Assembly (NCBI GenBank): GCA_965149945.1
Contig: CBCTTQ010000003.1
Span: 1 to 64,000, forward strand
From: JAHZFN01 sp965149945
Lineage (GTDB): Bacteria; Bacillota; Dehalobacteriia; UBA4068; UBA4997
Direction of reading: 5' to 3'
Length of the DNA: 64,000 bases
The position numbers and the translations under genes were made by a program. Positions 39,461 to 48,873 of this stretch are shown one piece after another. The notes beneath the pieces are model-generated. The model was given only the letters and a program-made list of their open reading frames with translations, ran no database searches and was not told where the DNA came from. Within the stretch, counting starts at the first letter, position 1, and every line of letters starts with the position of its first letter.

Positions 39461-40951
39461 TTACAGCACACCTCCTATAATACTCAGAATATATGAGGAG
39501 CTTGTATGAATCATATCCATAATGGGCGCCGGATACACCCCGAAGACCAGAATCAACGCTGTCAAAACGCCCAGCGGCACCGTCTGGAACCAGCGGACAT
39601 CGTGCGGATGTTCTTTTTCCAGCTTCCCGTTATATTTGCCGAAATACGCCCGCTGCAGCGCCCACAAATAGTAGGCCGCCGTGATAATCATGGAAGCCAT
39701 GGCCACCAGAGCCAACGCCGGCATCGCCTCAAAGGCGCCCAGGAACACATTAAGCTCCGGAATGAAACCGGCCAGACCAGGCAGACCCAGAGACGCCAAG
39801 AAAGCAAATACCGTAAAAGCTGTCAAAATCGGCAAGCGGTTGCCGACTCCGCCCAGTTGGGAAATTTTTCTGGTCCCCACGGAATGCTGCAAAACGCCGC
39901 AGGCCATAAACATCATCGCCGAGATGATGCCATGGGCAAACATCTGGAACATGGCTCCGTCAAAACCGTATTCATTGAGTACCGCCAGACCTAACAGCAC
40001 CGAACCCATATGGCTGACGGAAGAGTAGGCGATCATCTTCTTCAGATCGTCCTGCGCCAAAGCCAGGAAGGCGCCGTATACCATGGAAATTACGCCCAAA
40101 ATCGCCAAAGGCAAGGCGTACTGCACGGCAGCTTCCGGCATCATGGTAAAGCCAATCCGGATCAAACCGTAACAGCCCATCTTCAGCATCACACCCGCCA
40201 AAATCACCGAACCGCCTGTCGGCGCTTCCACGTGCGCGTCCGGCAACCAGGTATGAAAAGGAACCACCGGCATCTTTACCGCAAAACCGAAGAACAGCAG
40301 CGGGAAGATGATCAACTGGAATCCTTTGGCAAAAGCAACTTCCGATGTGATTTCCAAAATATTGAAAGTATAGTATCCCAGCTGCTCCCGCGCCGCGAAT
40401 ACCATCGAAATAATAGCAATCAGCATCACCAAAGAGGCGATGTGCGTATAGATGAAAAATTTCAAAGAAGCATATCTTCTGCGGGGACCGCCCCATTCCA
40501 TAATCAACAGGAACATGGGGATCAGTGTCAACTCCCAGAACAGATAGAAAAGGAAAAAGTCCATGCTGATAAATACGCCCAATAACCCTGTTTCCATCAT
40601 CAACATCAAAGAGAGGTAGGTTTTGGCATTGTTTTTTTCATCAAAAGAGAGCAGAATGGTCAAGCTGGTCAAAATGGTGGTCAACAACACCATGGGCATG
40701 CTCAACCCATCCACACCCAGCGCGTAACCGATGCCGAAAACAGAAATCCACTGGTGCTCTTCATAGAACTGCATCTCTGAAAAAGACCAGTCAAACTGAG
40801 GCAGCAAGCAGAGATTGATGGCCAGAGGAATCAAAGAAATCACAAACGCCAGCCATTTCACCCAGCGATCCGTTTCTCGGTTTTTTCCGAAGAGATAGAC
40901 AATGATCGCGCCTGCTAAAGGGGTAAACAACATCCAGGATAAAGCACTCAT
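39461..40951 (-). CDS. nuoM: NADH-quinone oxidoreductase subunit M
   Basis: First NuoM of the operon, 496 residues. The helix-5 glutamate is in FYLFWELTLIPMFLL, the helix-7 lysine in FFGFAVKMPVVPFHTWLPDAHVEAP, and the helix-12 lysine region in AQDDLKKMIAYSSVSHMGSVL. It lies in the standard L-M-N order, with its start codon adjoining the nuoL stop codon. A second, more divergent M-type gene follows nuoN. Confidence 0.96.
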   Translation of the reverse strand: MSALSWMLFTPLAGAIIVYLFGKNRETDRWVKWLAFVISLIPLAINLCLLPQFDWSFSEMQFYEEHQWISVFGIGYALGVDGLSMPMVLLTTILTSLTILLSFDEKNNAKTYLSLMLMMETGLLGVFISMDFFLFYLFWELTLIPMFLLIMEWGGPRRRYASLKFFIYTHIASLVMLIAIISMVFAAREQLGYYTFNILEITSEVAFAKGFQLIIFPLLFFGFAVKMPVVPFHTWLPDAHVEAPTGGSVILAGVMLKMGCYGLIRIGFTMMPEAAVQYALPLAILGVISMVYGAFLALAQDDLKKMIAYSSVSHMGSVLLGLAVLNEYGFDGAMFQMFAHGIISAMMFMACGVLQHSVGTRKISQLGGVGNRLPILTAFTVFAFLASLGLPGLAGFIPELNVFLGAFEAMPALALVAMASMIITAAYYLWALQRAYFGKYNGKLEKEHPHDVRWFQTVPLGVLTALILVFGVYPAPIMDMIHTSSSYILSIIGGVL

Positions 40952-42844
40952 TTACAGAACACCTCCCCAGACCAGAAGAATCATCACCACAATGGCGCCG
41001 ATAACCAATGTCATATACTGCTGAATATACCCGGTGGAAGATTTTTTCAACGCGCCGCCGATATTCATAATACCGGAGCAAAGTCCCCGAATGACACCAT
41101 CAATCACCGAATAATCCACAATTTTTGACAAGAGACAAATATAGTAGAAAACCTTCGCCAGCAAATTCACAATGCCGTCGATGATATAAACATCAATGAA
41201 GCGGGAAATTCGGGCAAATCCCACTACCAAGCCGCCGCAAATGATCTTATCGTAAAAATCATCGATATAATAACGATGGCAGAGGAAACGATAGAACGCT
41301 CCCAGGCTGTTTTTCACCTTTTCCGCCGAGAACACCTGCCAATAATAGAAGCAGGTGCTGAACAGGATACCCGCCAGCGCGATGATCACGGAAGCAATCA
41401 TCACCCCGTTTACTCCTTCGTGAGGGGCCGGCGCGCCTGTCAAAAATTCCGTCAGAGGATTGGCCAAAACACCGGAACCGATGGCGAAAATCCCCAGCAC
41501 CCACAAGGGCCAAACCATGGAAGCGCAGGATTCATGGCCGGGATAGTCGGTTCTCTTTTTGCCGGTAAATACCACATAGAACAGACGGAACATATAAAAG
41601 GCCGTTAAGAATGTGGCAATCGCCAGTAAAGCAAAAATAACGGTGTTGGTTTCCAGCGCTGATGCCAAAATCAAATCTTTGCTCCAGAAACCGCTGAAAG
41701 GCGGAATCCCCGCGATGGAAATGGTTGCCATCAAAAAAGGAATGGCTGTTAATTTCTGATATTTCCAAACCCCGCCCATTTCAAAAATATTGTTGGTAGC
41801 TGTTCCGTGGATGACAGAACCGGCTCCCAGAAACAAAAGCGCTTTGAAGAAAGCGTGGTTGACCAGATGCAGCAAAGCCGCCACCCAATTCAAAGAACCC
41901 AGCGCCACTACCATAAAGCCCAATTGACTCAATGTAGAATAGGCCAGAATTTTTTTGAAATCCGTCTGCACCACCGCCAACAGCGCCGTGATCAACGCCG
42001 TAATGCCGCCGATGACCAACATGGTGTCAGTAGCAACAGGCGCCACCGCGAACAAGGGAAACATCCGCGCGACCAGATAAACCCCTGCCTTTACCATGGT
42101 AGCAGCGTGGATCAACGCAGACACCGGCGTAGGACCCGCCATCGCGTCCGGCAGCCAAACATGGAGGGGGAACTGCGCGGATTTTCCGACAACGCCGCCG
42201 AAAATACCCAGCGCTGCCGCCGTCAGCCAAAACTGACTGACTGTACCGGCTTCAATAGCGGCGAAAATATCACTGTACGCGAAAGATCCCGTTTGGGTAA
42301 ACAAAATCAAAATCCCGATGAACAGGAAAATATCCCCTACCTTTGTAGTGAGGAAGGCCTTTTTCGCAGCATAAGCCGCTTCCGGCTTGATAAACCAAAA
42401 ACCGATGAGCAAATACGAGCAAAGCCCCATAATTTCCCACATAATATAAGCCTGCAGCAGGTTGTCGGCAATAACAACGCCCAGCATGGAAAAGGCAAAA
42501 AGCTGAACTTCCGCGAAAAACCGCATCAAGCCATCTTCCCCATGCATATAACCGTGGGCATAAATAATAATCAACGTCGCCAAAAACGATACCAGGAGCA
42601 ACATGGTAATAGTCAGCGGATCAATGATAAATCCCAATTGAATGCTGTTGAACCAGGTAAAGGTGACGGACGCCGTCTCACCCGCCAAAACCGCCGGCAA
42701 CGCGCATAATGACAACACAAAGGAAGTTCCTGTGCCGAGGGCACCCACCCAGGCGCATTTCAGTCCCAGCTGTTTCCCGAAGAGGAAAATTATAATGCCC
42801 GTCAGCAACACCGGAATGGGGATCAGCCAAAAATATTCCAGCAC
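40952..42844 (-). CDS. nuoL: NADH-quinone oxidoreductase subunit L
   Basis: Largest antiporter-like subunit, distal end of the membrane arm, 630 residues. It has IMWEIMGLCSYLLIGFW (helix-5 glutamate), FGGVVGKSAQFPLHVWLPDAMAGPTPVSALIHAATMV (pumping lysine), and the C-terminal extension that forms the lateral amphipathic helix along the arm. GAGGTGAGC precedes the ATG at 42844. Followed without gap by nuoM. Confidence 0.97.
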   Translation of the reverse strand: MLEYFWLIPIPVLLTGIIIFLFGKQLGLKCAWVGALGTGTSFVLSLCALPAVLAGETASVTFTWFNSIQLGFIIDPLTITMLLLVSFLATLIIIYAHGYMHGEDGLMRFFAEVQLFAFSMLGVVIADNLLQAYIMWEIMGLCSYLLIGFWFIKPEAAYAAKKAFLTTKVGDIFLFIGILILFTQTGSFAYSDIFAAIEAGTVSQFWLTAAALGIFGGVVGKSAQFPLHVWLPDAMAGPTPVSALIHAATMVKAGVYLVARMFPLFAVAPVATDTMLVIGGITALITALLAVVQTDFKKILAYSTLSQLGFMVVALGSLNWVAALLHLVNHAFFKALLFLGAGSVIHGTATNNIFEMGGVWKYQKLTAIPFLMATISIAGIPPFSGFWSKDLILASALETNTVIFALLAIATFLTAFYMFRLFYVVFTGKKRTDYPGHESCASMVWPLWVLGIFAIGSGVLANPLTEFLTGAPAPHEGVNGVMIASVIIALAGILFSTCFYYWQVFSAEKVKNSLGAFYRFLCHRYYIDDFYDKIICGGLVVGFARISRFIDVYIIDGIVNLLAKVFYYICLLSKIVDYSVIDGVIRGLCSGIMNIGGALKKSSTGYIQQYMTLVIGAIVVMILLVWGGVL

Positions 42845-42883
42845 ATGCTCACCTCATTTCTCAAATACTTTTCTTTCAAACCG

Positions 42884-43189
42884 CTAAAAACGCAAAATAT
42901 TGTAGCGGTCCAGGTCGATGTTTTCCCGATTGCGGAACAACACCACACAGATCGCCAAACCGATAGCGACCTCCGCCGCCGCCAAAGCAATGACAAAGAT
43001 AGCCATGATCTCACCCACATCACCCATCATATATTTGCTGAAAGCGATAAAGTTGATGTTCACGGCGTTCAGCATCAATTCAATGGAAATAATAACGGCG
43101 ATGGCATGGCGTTTCGTCAAAGCGCCAAACAGACCGATGGTAAACATGATGGCTCCTACCACCAAATAATGGCTCAAACTAAGCGTCAT
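42884..43189 (-). CDS. nuoK: NADH-quinone oxidoreductase subunit K
   Basis: Three-helix subunit of the proton path, 101 residues. The conserved glutamates are in VIISIELMLNAVNINFIAF and ALAAAEVAIGLAICVVLFR (E36/E72 equivalents). It overlaps the end of nuoJ by 11 bp. Confidence 0.97.
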   Translation of the reverse strand: MTLSLSHYLVVGAIMFTIGLFGALTKRHAIAVIISIELMLNAVNINFIAFSKYMMGDVGEIMAIFVIALAAAEVAIGLAICVVLFRNRENIDLDRYNILRF

Positions 43190-43694
43190 TTTTCTTCACC
43201 TCTTCCGCGATGATGACGGTGGCAACCACCGCCGCGATCAGCGTCACGCCGATCAACAGAAAAGCAACGGGGTACTGACTAAACAGATTAATAGCCAGAC
43301 GATGCAAATCGCTGTCTACAATAGCGTCTGTGGGCACCGTTCCACTCCATTCGGTACTGAAAATACTCACTACCAATACCACCCCAAAAGCCACCGATAT
43401 AATCATATTAGGCAGACATTTGAAGGCAAACAGATTGGTATTATCCATGGTGGTTCCGCCGCGTTTGATCAACAGCAGTCCCAAAATAGTCACAATCGCG
43501 ATCGCGCTACTGTAAACCAGCACCTGCACCGCTCCCATAAAATCTGACTGCAAAGAATAATACAGTCCCGCCACACCGATGAAACAAATGATCATGGAAA
43601 GCACCGCGTGTACCAGATTCTTAAACCCGACGACACAAACAGCGCTGCCCAGAGCTACCGCCGCCAGCAAGCAAAAAACCAGAAAATGCAGCAT
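43179..43694 (-). CDS. nuoJ: NADH-quinone oxidoreductase subunit J
   Basis: Five-helix membrane subunit of 171 residues with the conserved MIICFIGVAGLYYSLQSDFMGAVQVLVYSSAIAIVTILGLLLI region, in which the pi-bulge and tyrosine of helix 3 are recognised. Its start lies immediately after the nuoI stop (1-bp gap). Its end overlaps nuoK. Confidence 0.95.
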   Translation of the reverse strand: MLHFLVFCLLAAVALGSAVCVVGFKNLVHAVLSMIICFIGVAGLYYSLQSDFMGAVQVLVYSSAIAIVTILGLLLIKRGGTTMDNTNLFAFKCLPNMIISVAFGVVLVVSIFSTEWSGTVPTDAIVDSDLHRLAINLFSQYPVAFLLIGVTLIAAVVATVIIAEEVKKNDA

Positions 43695-43695
43695 G

Positions 43696-44196
43696 TTATT
43701 CCGCCCCCTTTTCCGACGCGGGCATCCGCCCCGCGTGATTCTGTTCGACGGGCGTCTTTTTGACAGCCATCCGACTGCCCTTCATACCATAGGAAGAACC
43801 TCGACGATCCAGATGAGGCGTCGCCACCAAATCCACCGGCACATCAAAACGGGAATAAACCGCCGTTTCAAAATCCATGGTAAATTGCAGCGCGTCTTTG
43901 GGGCAGGCATCCACACAAAAACCGCAAAACAAACAATACTGCCGATCAACCCAATATTCTTTCAGTTGTTTTTTTCCTTCTTCGTTTTTTTCCGTCACAA
44001 TCTCAATGGCGCGATTCGGGCAGGACTTGGCGCAAATCCCGCAGGCAATACAGCGATCAATATGCAAAATGAAATCGCTTCCCCGAAAACAATCCGCCAA
44101 ATAGGGTTTTTCTTCGGGATATTTTTCCGTCATGCGTTTGCTGACGGCTTCCTTACCCGTAACCGATAATCCTTTAAGCAAACCTTTTCCGAACAT
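43696..44196 (-). CDS. nuoI: NADH-quinone oxidoreductase subunit I (two 4Fe-4S)
   Basis: Ferredoxin-like subunit passing electrons through clusters N6a/N6b to N2. Two complete CxxCxxCxxxCP motifs: CIACGICAKSCP and CLFCGFCVDACP. The ATG at 44196 is preferred because AAGGAGG lies ten bases upstream (166 residues); a GTG at 44205 touches that site. The C-terminus has a basic tail (RGSSYGMKGSRMAVKK). With nuoEFG missing, this subunit may accept electrons from a ferredoxin-type donor instead of NADH. Confidence 0.96.
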   Translation of the reverse strand: MFGKGLLKGLSVTGKEAVSKRMTEKYPEEKPYLADCFRGSDFILHIDRCIACGICAKSCPNRAIEIVTEKNEEGKKQLKEYWVDRQYCLFCGFCVDACPKDALQFTMDFETAVYSRFDVPVDLVATPHLDRRGSSYGMKGSRMAVKKTPVEQNHAGRMPASEKGAE

Positions 44197-44211
44197 CTCT
44201 ACCACCCCTCC

Positions 44212-45243
44212 TTAAGCAACATAAAGCATCACGCAGGTGATGATGACATTCAAAATAGTCAGCGGAAACAACCATTTCCAGCAAAACGCCTGCAAATGAT
44301 CGACCCTTATCCTGGGGAATGTCCAACGCGCCCAGATGAACAATGTCATGATTGCAAAGGTCTTCAGCAGAAACCACACCCAGCCCGGCAGGACGGGACC
44401 CATCCAGCCGCCCAAAAACAGGGTCGTGGCAATACCCGCCGCTACAAACATGTTGCAGTATTCCGCCAGGAAGAACAGCGCCCAACGCATCCCGGAATAT
44501 TCCGTATAAATCCCGTTGGTCAGTTCCGATTCCCCTTCCGGCAGATCAAAAGGCGCCCGATTACATTCCGCCGTAGCGCAGATCAGATACACAATGAACA
44601 TCACCGGCTGATAACAAACAAACCAAAGGGGCTGCTGGGCTTCTACAATCTCAGACATATTCAAAGTTCCGGCAATCAACACCACGCCCACCAGCGAAAA
44701 AACCATGGGGATTTCGTAGCTGACCATCTGAGAAACGGCACGCATTCCCCCCACCATAGAATATTTGTTATTAGAGGAATATCCGGCAATCAAAATCGGC
44801 AGTGTACAAAGAGAAGTCACCGCCAACAGATACACCAGCCCCAAATTCAAGTCCAACGCCACCATACCTTCGCCGAAAGGAATAACCGCCAATGCCAACA
44901 TAGTAGGCGCGAACACCACCAAAGCCGCCGTCAAATGCAGCTTTTTGTCAGCTGAAGCCGGAACGATATCTTCTTTCATCAACAGCTTCAACGCGTCGGC
45001 CACCGTCTGAAACCAACCATTGGGGCCCAGTCGATTAGGACCGGGACGCCTCTGAATATAACCGGCAAATTTTCTTTCCCACAGCACATAAAACAAAGCG
45101 CAAAGCACACAGACCAGAATAATAGCCACATAAGAAACCAGACCCATGACAATATCGGCGCCGAATTCACCCAGCCCGATCCAGGCGCAGAATTGCCGAA
45201 TAGCTCCTGCTATGTACAGAAAAAAATTATTGATAAAATCCAC
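44212..45243 (-). CDS. nuoH: NADH-quinone oxidoreductase subunit H
   Basis: Membrane subunit at the quinone-entry channel, 343 residues, eight helices. It contains GPNRLGPNGWFQTVADALKLLMKED near the N-terminus, the acidic loop region with EIPMVFSLVG, and ECNRAPFDLPEGESELTNGIYTEYSG, all NuoH signatures. The ATG at 45243 follows AGAAGGTGGAAC. Lies between nuoD and nuoI, the usual order when nuoEFG is absent. Confidence 0.97.
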   Translation of the reverse strand: MDFINNFFLYIAGAIRQFCAWIGLGEFGADIVMGLVSYVAIILVCVLCALFYVLWERKFAGYIQRRPGPNRLGPNGWFQTVADALKLLMKEDIVPASADKKLHLTAALVVFAPTMLALAVIPFGEGMVALDLNLGLVYLLAVTSLCTLPILIAGYSSNNKYSMVGGMRAVSQMVSYEIPMVFSLVGVVLIAGTLNMSEIVEAQQPLWFVCYQPVMFIVYLICATAECNRAPFDLPEGESELTNGIYTEYSGMRWALFFLAEYCNMFVAAGIATTLFLGGWMGPVLPGWVWFLLKTFAIMTLFIWARWTFPRIRVDHLQAFCWKWLFPLTILNVIITCVMLYVA

Positions 45244-45264
45244 AGTTCCACCTTCTTTCAGAAG

Positions 45265-46359
45265 CTACGCGTCAATTTCTCCCAATACAATGTCAAAGCT
45301 GGCGATAATAGAAACCATATCCGCCACCTTGCACCCCGGGAACAGGGTATCATAGATCGCGATATTGCAATAAGAGGGTCTTCTGAAATGGGTACGATAG
45401 GAATTCACCGTACCGTCAGAAGCCACAAAACAACCCAGGATTCCTTTGGGATTTTCCGTCTGCACATAGGCTTCGCCCGGCTCCGGCTTCAATACCCGCG
45501 GTACCTTTGCCATAATTTCACCTTCCGGCAGATCATCCAAAAAACGCCGGATCAGATGAAAACTCTCTTCCACTTCGATCATGCGCACATAATACCGGTC
45601 ATAACAATCGCCGTTTTGACCGGACGGCACTCGGAATTCATATTTGCCGTATTGCAAATACGGTTTATCTTTTCTGAGATCATAGGGTACCCCGGAAGCG
45701 CGCAAGTTCGGTCCCGACAACCCAAAAGACATGGCCTGTTCTTTGGTAATCACGCCTACGCCTTTGGTTCTGGCGCGGAAAATTTCATTTTCGTCCAATA
45801 ATTTATGATACATCTTCAAAAACTTAGGGAATTCCTCTTGAAAAACCCGCAGTTTTTCATAAAACTTTTCATTGAGATCCTCCGCCACGCCGCCGATTCG
45901 AATATAATTGTGGGTCATGCGGGAACCGCAGAGTTCACAAAGAGCGTCCAAAATGTACTCCCTCTGTTGGAAAGGATAGAACACCGCCGACACAGCGCCC
46001 AAATCCATGATATAACAACCAATGCCTACCATATAGCTGGCAATGCGCATCATTTCCGCCGTAATCATACGAATATACTGCGCCCGCAGAGGAACTTCAA
46101 TGCCGGCCAGTTTTTCCACCGCCATGCAATAGGTCAGATTGTTACTGAGACTTGCCAAGTAGTCCAAACGATCCGTATAGGGAATACCCTGTTGAAACGT
46201 CCTGCTTTCCAACAGTTTTTCTATACCCCGGTGCAGATAGCCGATACGTACATCAGAACTTACACAGGTCTCGCCGTCCATTTCGGCCAAAACTCGCAAT
46301 ACCCCGTGGGTACTGGGATGTTGTGGTCCGAGGTTCAGCATATAATGTTCTGTATTCAT
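45265..46359 (-). CDS. nuoD: NADH-quinone oxidoreductase subunit D
   Basis: 49-kDa-type subunit lining the quinone-binding cavity, 364 residues. LGPQHPSTHGVLRVLAEMDGE at the start carries the conserved HPSTHG loop, with quinone-site His; SNNLTYCMAVEKLAGIEVP and GLSGPNLRASGVPYDLRK follow. It overlaps nuoC by 4 bp (ATGA-type coupling). NuoC and NuoD are separate proteins, not fused as in E. coli. Confidence 0.97.
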   Translation of the reverse strand: MNTEHYMLNLGPQHPSTHGVLRVLAEMDGETCVSSDVRIGYLHRGIEKLLESRTFQQGIPYTDRLDYLASLSNNLTYCMAVEKLAGIEVPLRAQYIRMITAEMMRIASYMVGIGCYIMDLGAVSAVFYPFQQREYILDALCELCGSRMTHNYIRIGGVAEDLNEKFYEKLRVFQEEFPKFLKMYHKLLDENEIFRARTKGVGVITKEQAMSFGLSGPNLRASGVPYDLRKDKPYLQYGKYEFRVPSGQNGDCYDRYYVRMIEVEESFHLIRRFLDDLPEGEIMAKVPRVLKPEPGEAYVQTENPKGILGCFVASDGTVNSYRTHFRRPSYCNIAIYDTLFPGCKVADMVSIIASFDIVLGEIDA

Positions 46360-46820
46360 TTGCGAATCGACCTCCTTCCCTGGTACACACTGGGATGGTG
46401 AACATAGTCTTTGCGCAAAGGGTGTCCGTCATAACCGTCCCACAGCAAAATGCGGCGCGGGTCGGGATGATTCAGGAAGGTGATACCCATCAAATCCAGC
46501 GCCTCCCGTTCCAGCCAGTTGGCGGCATCCCAAAGGGAACAGAGACTTTCCACTTCCGGGCAGTCATGATTCAGTTCTACCCGCACAGTCAGGTGTCCAT
46601 CGCCCAAAAATTGATATAATTGATAAACCATCGCGAAATAATCCCGATAGTCCACAGCGGTGATATCCGCCAAAAATCCGTAATCCTGCTCTTTTAAACA
46701 GCGCATCAGCGGCAACAAACAGTCCTTTTCCGCTGTCATCACCGTATCGTCCTTTTCGCTCCAGACGACAGCCTCCCCGAATTTTTCCCCAATCAATCGG
46801 CGCAGTTCAGCGTTTTTCAT
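46356..46820 (-). CDS. nuoC: NADH-quinone oxidoreductase subunit C
   Basis: 30-kDa-type subunit, 154 residues, with the family signature WDAANWLEREALDLMGITFLNHPDPRRILLWDGYDGHPLRKDY (the ERE..D..G..F..HP..RR pattern). It overlaps nuoB by 14 bp and nuoD by 4 bp. AGGTGTTTAGAG precedes ATG 46820. Confidence 0.95.
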   Translation of the reverse strand: MKNAELRRLIGEKFGEAVVWSEKDDTVMTAEKDCLLPLMRCLKEQDYGFLADITAVDYRDYFAMVYQLYQFLGDGHLTVRVELNHDCPEVESLCSLWDAANWLEREALDLMGITFLNHPDPRRILLWDGYDGHPLRKDYVHHPSVYQGRRSIRK

Positions 46821-47370
46821 CTCTAAACACCTCCGTCCTTTCGGGATGTTTCAGTTTCGCCTTCAGAGAGAGCATCCCGTCAACGATGGCTTCCGGTCTG
46901 GGCGGACAACCGGGAACATACACATCCACCGGCACCACCTTGTCAGCGCCGGCCGTCACCGCATAGGAGTCCACAAAGGGACCGCCGGAAATAGCACAGC
47001 TGCCGATGGCAATCACCCAACGGGGTTCCGGCATTTGATGATACAACCGTTCCACCGCCGGGCGCATTTTTTCTGTGATCGTTCCCGCCACAATCATCAC
47101 ATCCGCCTGACGGGGACTGTTGCGGAATACCTCAAAACCAAAACGACTCATATCATAACGCATCTGTGTCGTACAAATCATCTCAATGGCACAACACGCC
47201 AAACCAAACTGCAAAGGCCACAAAGAATATCCGGTGCCCCAGGCAAAAAGCTTATCTAAGCAAGTCATGAAAATTCCGTGGTGTTCCAATTCCTGCTGAC
47301 TCATGAGTTCATCGGTCCGATTGGGATCACCCTCCGGCATTGCTTCTTTCACAGGATATCTTAAAGCCAT
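46807..47370 (-). CDS. nuoB: NADH-quinone oxidoreductase subunit B (cluster N2)
   Basis: PSST-type subunit holding the terminal 4Fe-4S cluster N2. The tandem cysteines GLACCAIEM, then GSCAISGG and VPGCPPRPEA give all four ligands. 187 residues, with a ~30-residue N-terminal extension (EGDPNRTDELMSQQELEHH) before the conserved core. It overlaps nuoA by 10 bp. Confidence 0.97.
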   Translation of the reverse strand: MALRYPVKEAMPEGDPNRTDELMSQQELEHHGIFMTCLDKLFAWGTGYSLWPLQFGLACCAIEMICTTQMRYDMSRFGFEVFRNSPRQADVMIVAGTITEKMRPAVERLYHQMPEPRWVIAIGSCAISGGPFVDSYAVTAGADKVVPVDVYVPGCPPRPEAIVDGMLSLKAKLKHPERTEVFRDEKR

Positions 47371-47717
47371 TTTAACGCACCTTCTTTCATGGCATAGGTC
47401 AGCGCGGCGCCAATCAAAATCAGGAAAAAGAGCATTTCAACCAGGGCATAAGCGCCCATGCCGGTAAATTCAATCGCCCAAGGAAATAAAAACAAGGCCG
47501 AAATATCAAAAATTAAAAACAAAAGACCAACAATAAAATAGCTGATCTTAAAGCGGACCCACGCGGTGCCGATGGTTTCCATCCCGCATTCGTAGACCTC
47601 TGTTTTCACTTTGTACGGACGATGAGTTTGCAACAATCTGGACAGCAACAGCGCGGTGGACGCGAAACCGATGGCGCCGATCAAAATAATCCCCACAATC
47701 GCGTATTGTACCAGCAT
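47361..47717 (-). CDS. nuoA: NADH-quinone oxidoreductase subunit A
   Basis: Three-helix membrane subunit, first gene of the operon, 118 residues. The loop KTEVYECGMETIGTAWVRFKISYF contains the conserved YECG and the R-F-K-I/VxYF segment of NuoA, and FLIFDISALFLFPWA the conserved helix-2 acidic residue. The ATG at 47717 has AAGGAG eight bases upstream; a GTG at 47726 is less likely. Confidence 0.96.
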   Translation of the reverse strand: MLVQYAIVGIILIGAIGFASTALLLSRLLQTHRPYKVKTEVYECGMETIGTAWVRFKISYFIVGLLFLIFDISALFLFPWAIEFTGMGAYALVEMLFFLILIGAALTYAMKEGALKWL

Positions 47718-47883
47718 AATAATCACTCCTTTTCACGAAAAGACCCAACCCCGGTAAGAAAAATACAGTATACAGATACCAAGAAAATAGACTTTTCAAA
47801 ATTTTATTACAATTCTTCGTAAAAAACAAGTCAAAACCGCTTTCCCTGTTTTCCGCAAAAAAACCGCTTCTGTTTCAATTTAT

Positions 47884-47912
47884 ATGATACTACGTTTATG
47901 CAAAGGTGTCAA
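47884..47912 (-). promoter_or_regulatory. Promoter of the nuo operon
   Basis: Minus strand TTGACA (47907-47912), 17 bp, TATCAT (47884-47889). It leaves a leader of about 160 bases without a recognised riboswitch. Confidence 0.78.
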
Positions 47913-48199
47913 TACTTTAAATTACTAAAATCTCCCTCCGGATTATGTTTTCCGTATCTGTACACAACAGGCTCTTATCAGGCAAATTCCTCTTTTTCTC
48001 TTCCGCTTTCACACGACAAAAAAATTTTTCCCATCCATATTTACTTTTACATTTAATTTTATTCGATCAAAATAATTTCATATTTATACAAAAATTGCAA
48101 AATAATTATACTCTTCCCGTCATAATCTCCTTTTTTTTGCAAAAAACTCCTGCTAAGACTCTTAAAAAAAAAGAGAAACAGATTCCCTTTGAATTTTTC

Positions 48200-48228
48200 T
48201 TCACTTTTTTCACTTTTCCGCATACAAT
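48200..48228 (+). promoter_or_regulatory. Possible promoter of the amidase gene
   Basis: TTCACT (48200-48205), 17 bp, TACAAT (48223-48228), ending about 30 bases before the start codon. The rest of the AT-rich gap 47913-48199 shows nothing recognisable. Confidence 0.45.
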
Positions 48229-48258
48229 CCTAACAAAAGTATATAACAGGAGGCCCCT

Positions 48259-48825
48259 ATGGCAATTAAAATTTTTATCGATCAAGGACACAATCCTCAA
48301 AATCCCAACGCCGGCGCCGAAGGCGGCGGTCTGCGAGAACAAGACGTCAATTACGATGTGGGGGTACGGCTGGCGGAACTGCTGCGGCAAAACGGCAATT
48401 TTGAAGTACGCCTCTCTCGCAATGATCCGGATGAAATTCTGGGCGCCACCACAACGGAAAGCCTGCAAATCCGCGTGGAAGAAGCCAACCGTTGGGCGGC
48501 GGATTATTTCATCAGCATCCACTGCAACGCCAACACCAATACCAACATCAGCGGCAGCGAAGCATACGTTTATCGTCTTTATTCGCAGGCCTATGACTGG
48601 GGCAGGGACTTGCTGGCGGGTCTGCACCAAAGCACCGGACTGACCAACCGCGGCGTCATGACCAATCCCGGACTTTATGTGCTGCGACATACCCAAATGC
48701 CGGCTGTCCTGGTGGAACTAGGCTATCTGACTAATCCCCAGGACGCCGCTCTGCTGCGAGATAATCCCCAATCCTTTGCCGATGGACTGTACCAGGGAAC
48801 CCTGAATTATTTCGGACTGAGCTAA
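48259..48825 (+). CDS. N-acetylmuramoyl-L-alanine amidase (Amidase_3)
   Basis: Zinc amidase cutting the bond between MurNAc and the stem peptide. The 188 residues are almost only the catalytic domain: IFIDQGHNPQNPNAGAEGGGLREQDVNYDVG (first zinc His and Glu), FISIHCNA (second zinc His) and VLVELGYLTNPQD (catalytic Glu). No signal peptide or binding repeats are seen, so export must be by another route or it acts after lysis. Spore-cortex (CwlD-like) or phage-derived origins are both possible. AGGAGG precedes the ATG. Monocistronic, convergent with metY. Confidence 0.9.
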   Translation: MAIKIFIDQGHNPQNPNAGAEGGGLREQDVNYDVGVRLAELLRQNGNFEVRLSRNDPDEILGATTTESLQIRVEEANRWAADYFISIHCNANTNTNISGSEAYVYRLYSQAYDWGRDLLAGLHQSTGLTNRGVMTNPGLYVLRHTQMPAVLVELGYLTNPQDAALLRDNPQSFADGLYQGTLNYFGLS

Positions 48826-48830
48826 GGGCA

Positions 48831-48868
48831 AAAAAACTCCCGTCCGTTTACCCGGACGGGAGTTTTTC
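48831..48868. terminator. Bidirectional terminator between the amidase gene and metY
   Basis: Strong stem AAAACTCCCGTCCG / CGGACGGGAGTTTT with a 4-5-base loop, A/T tails on both sides, serving the two convergent genes. Confidence 0.93.
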
Positions 48869-48873
48869 TTTCA

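Noticed and set aside
41807..42709. Long plus-strand frames inside the nuo genes
   Set aside because: Products are Arg/Gln/His-rich antisense shadows of hydrophobic membrane proteins.
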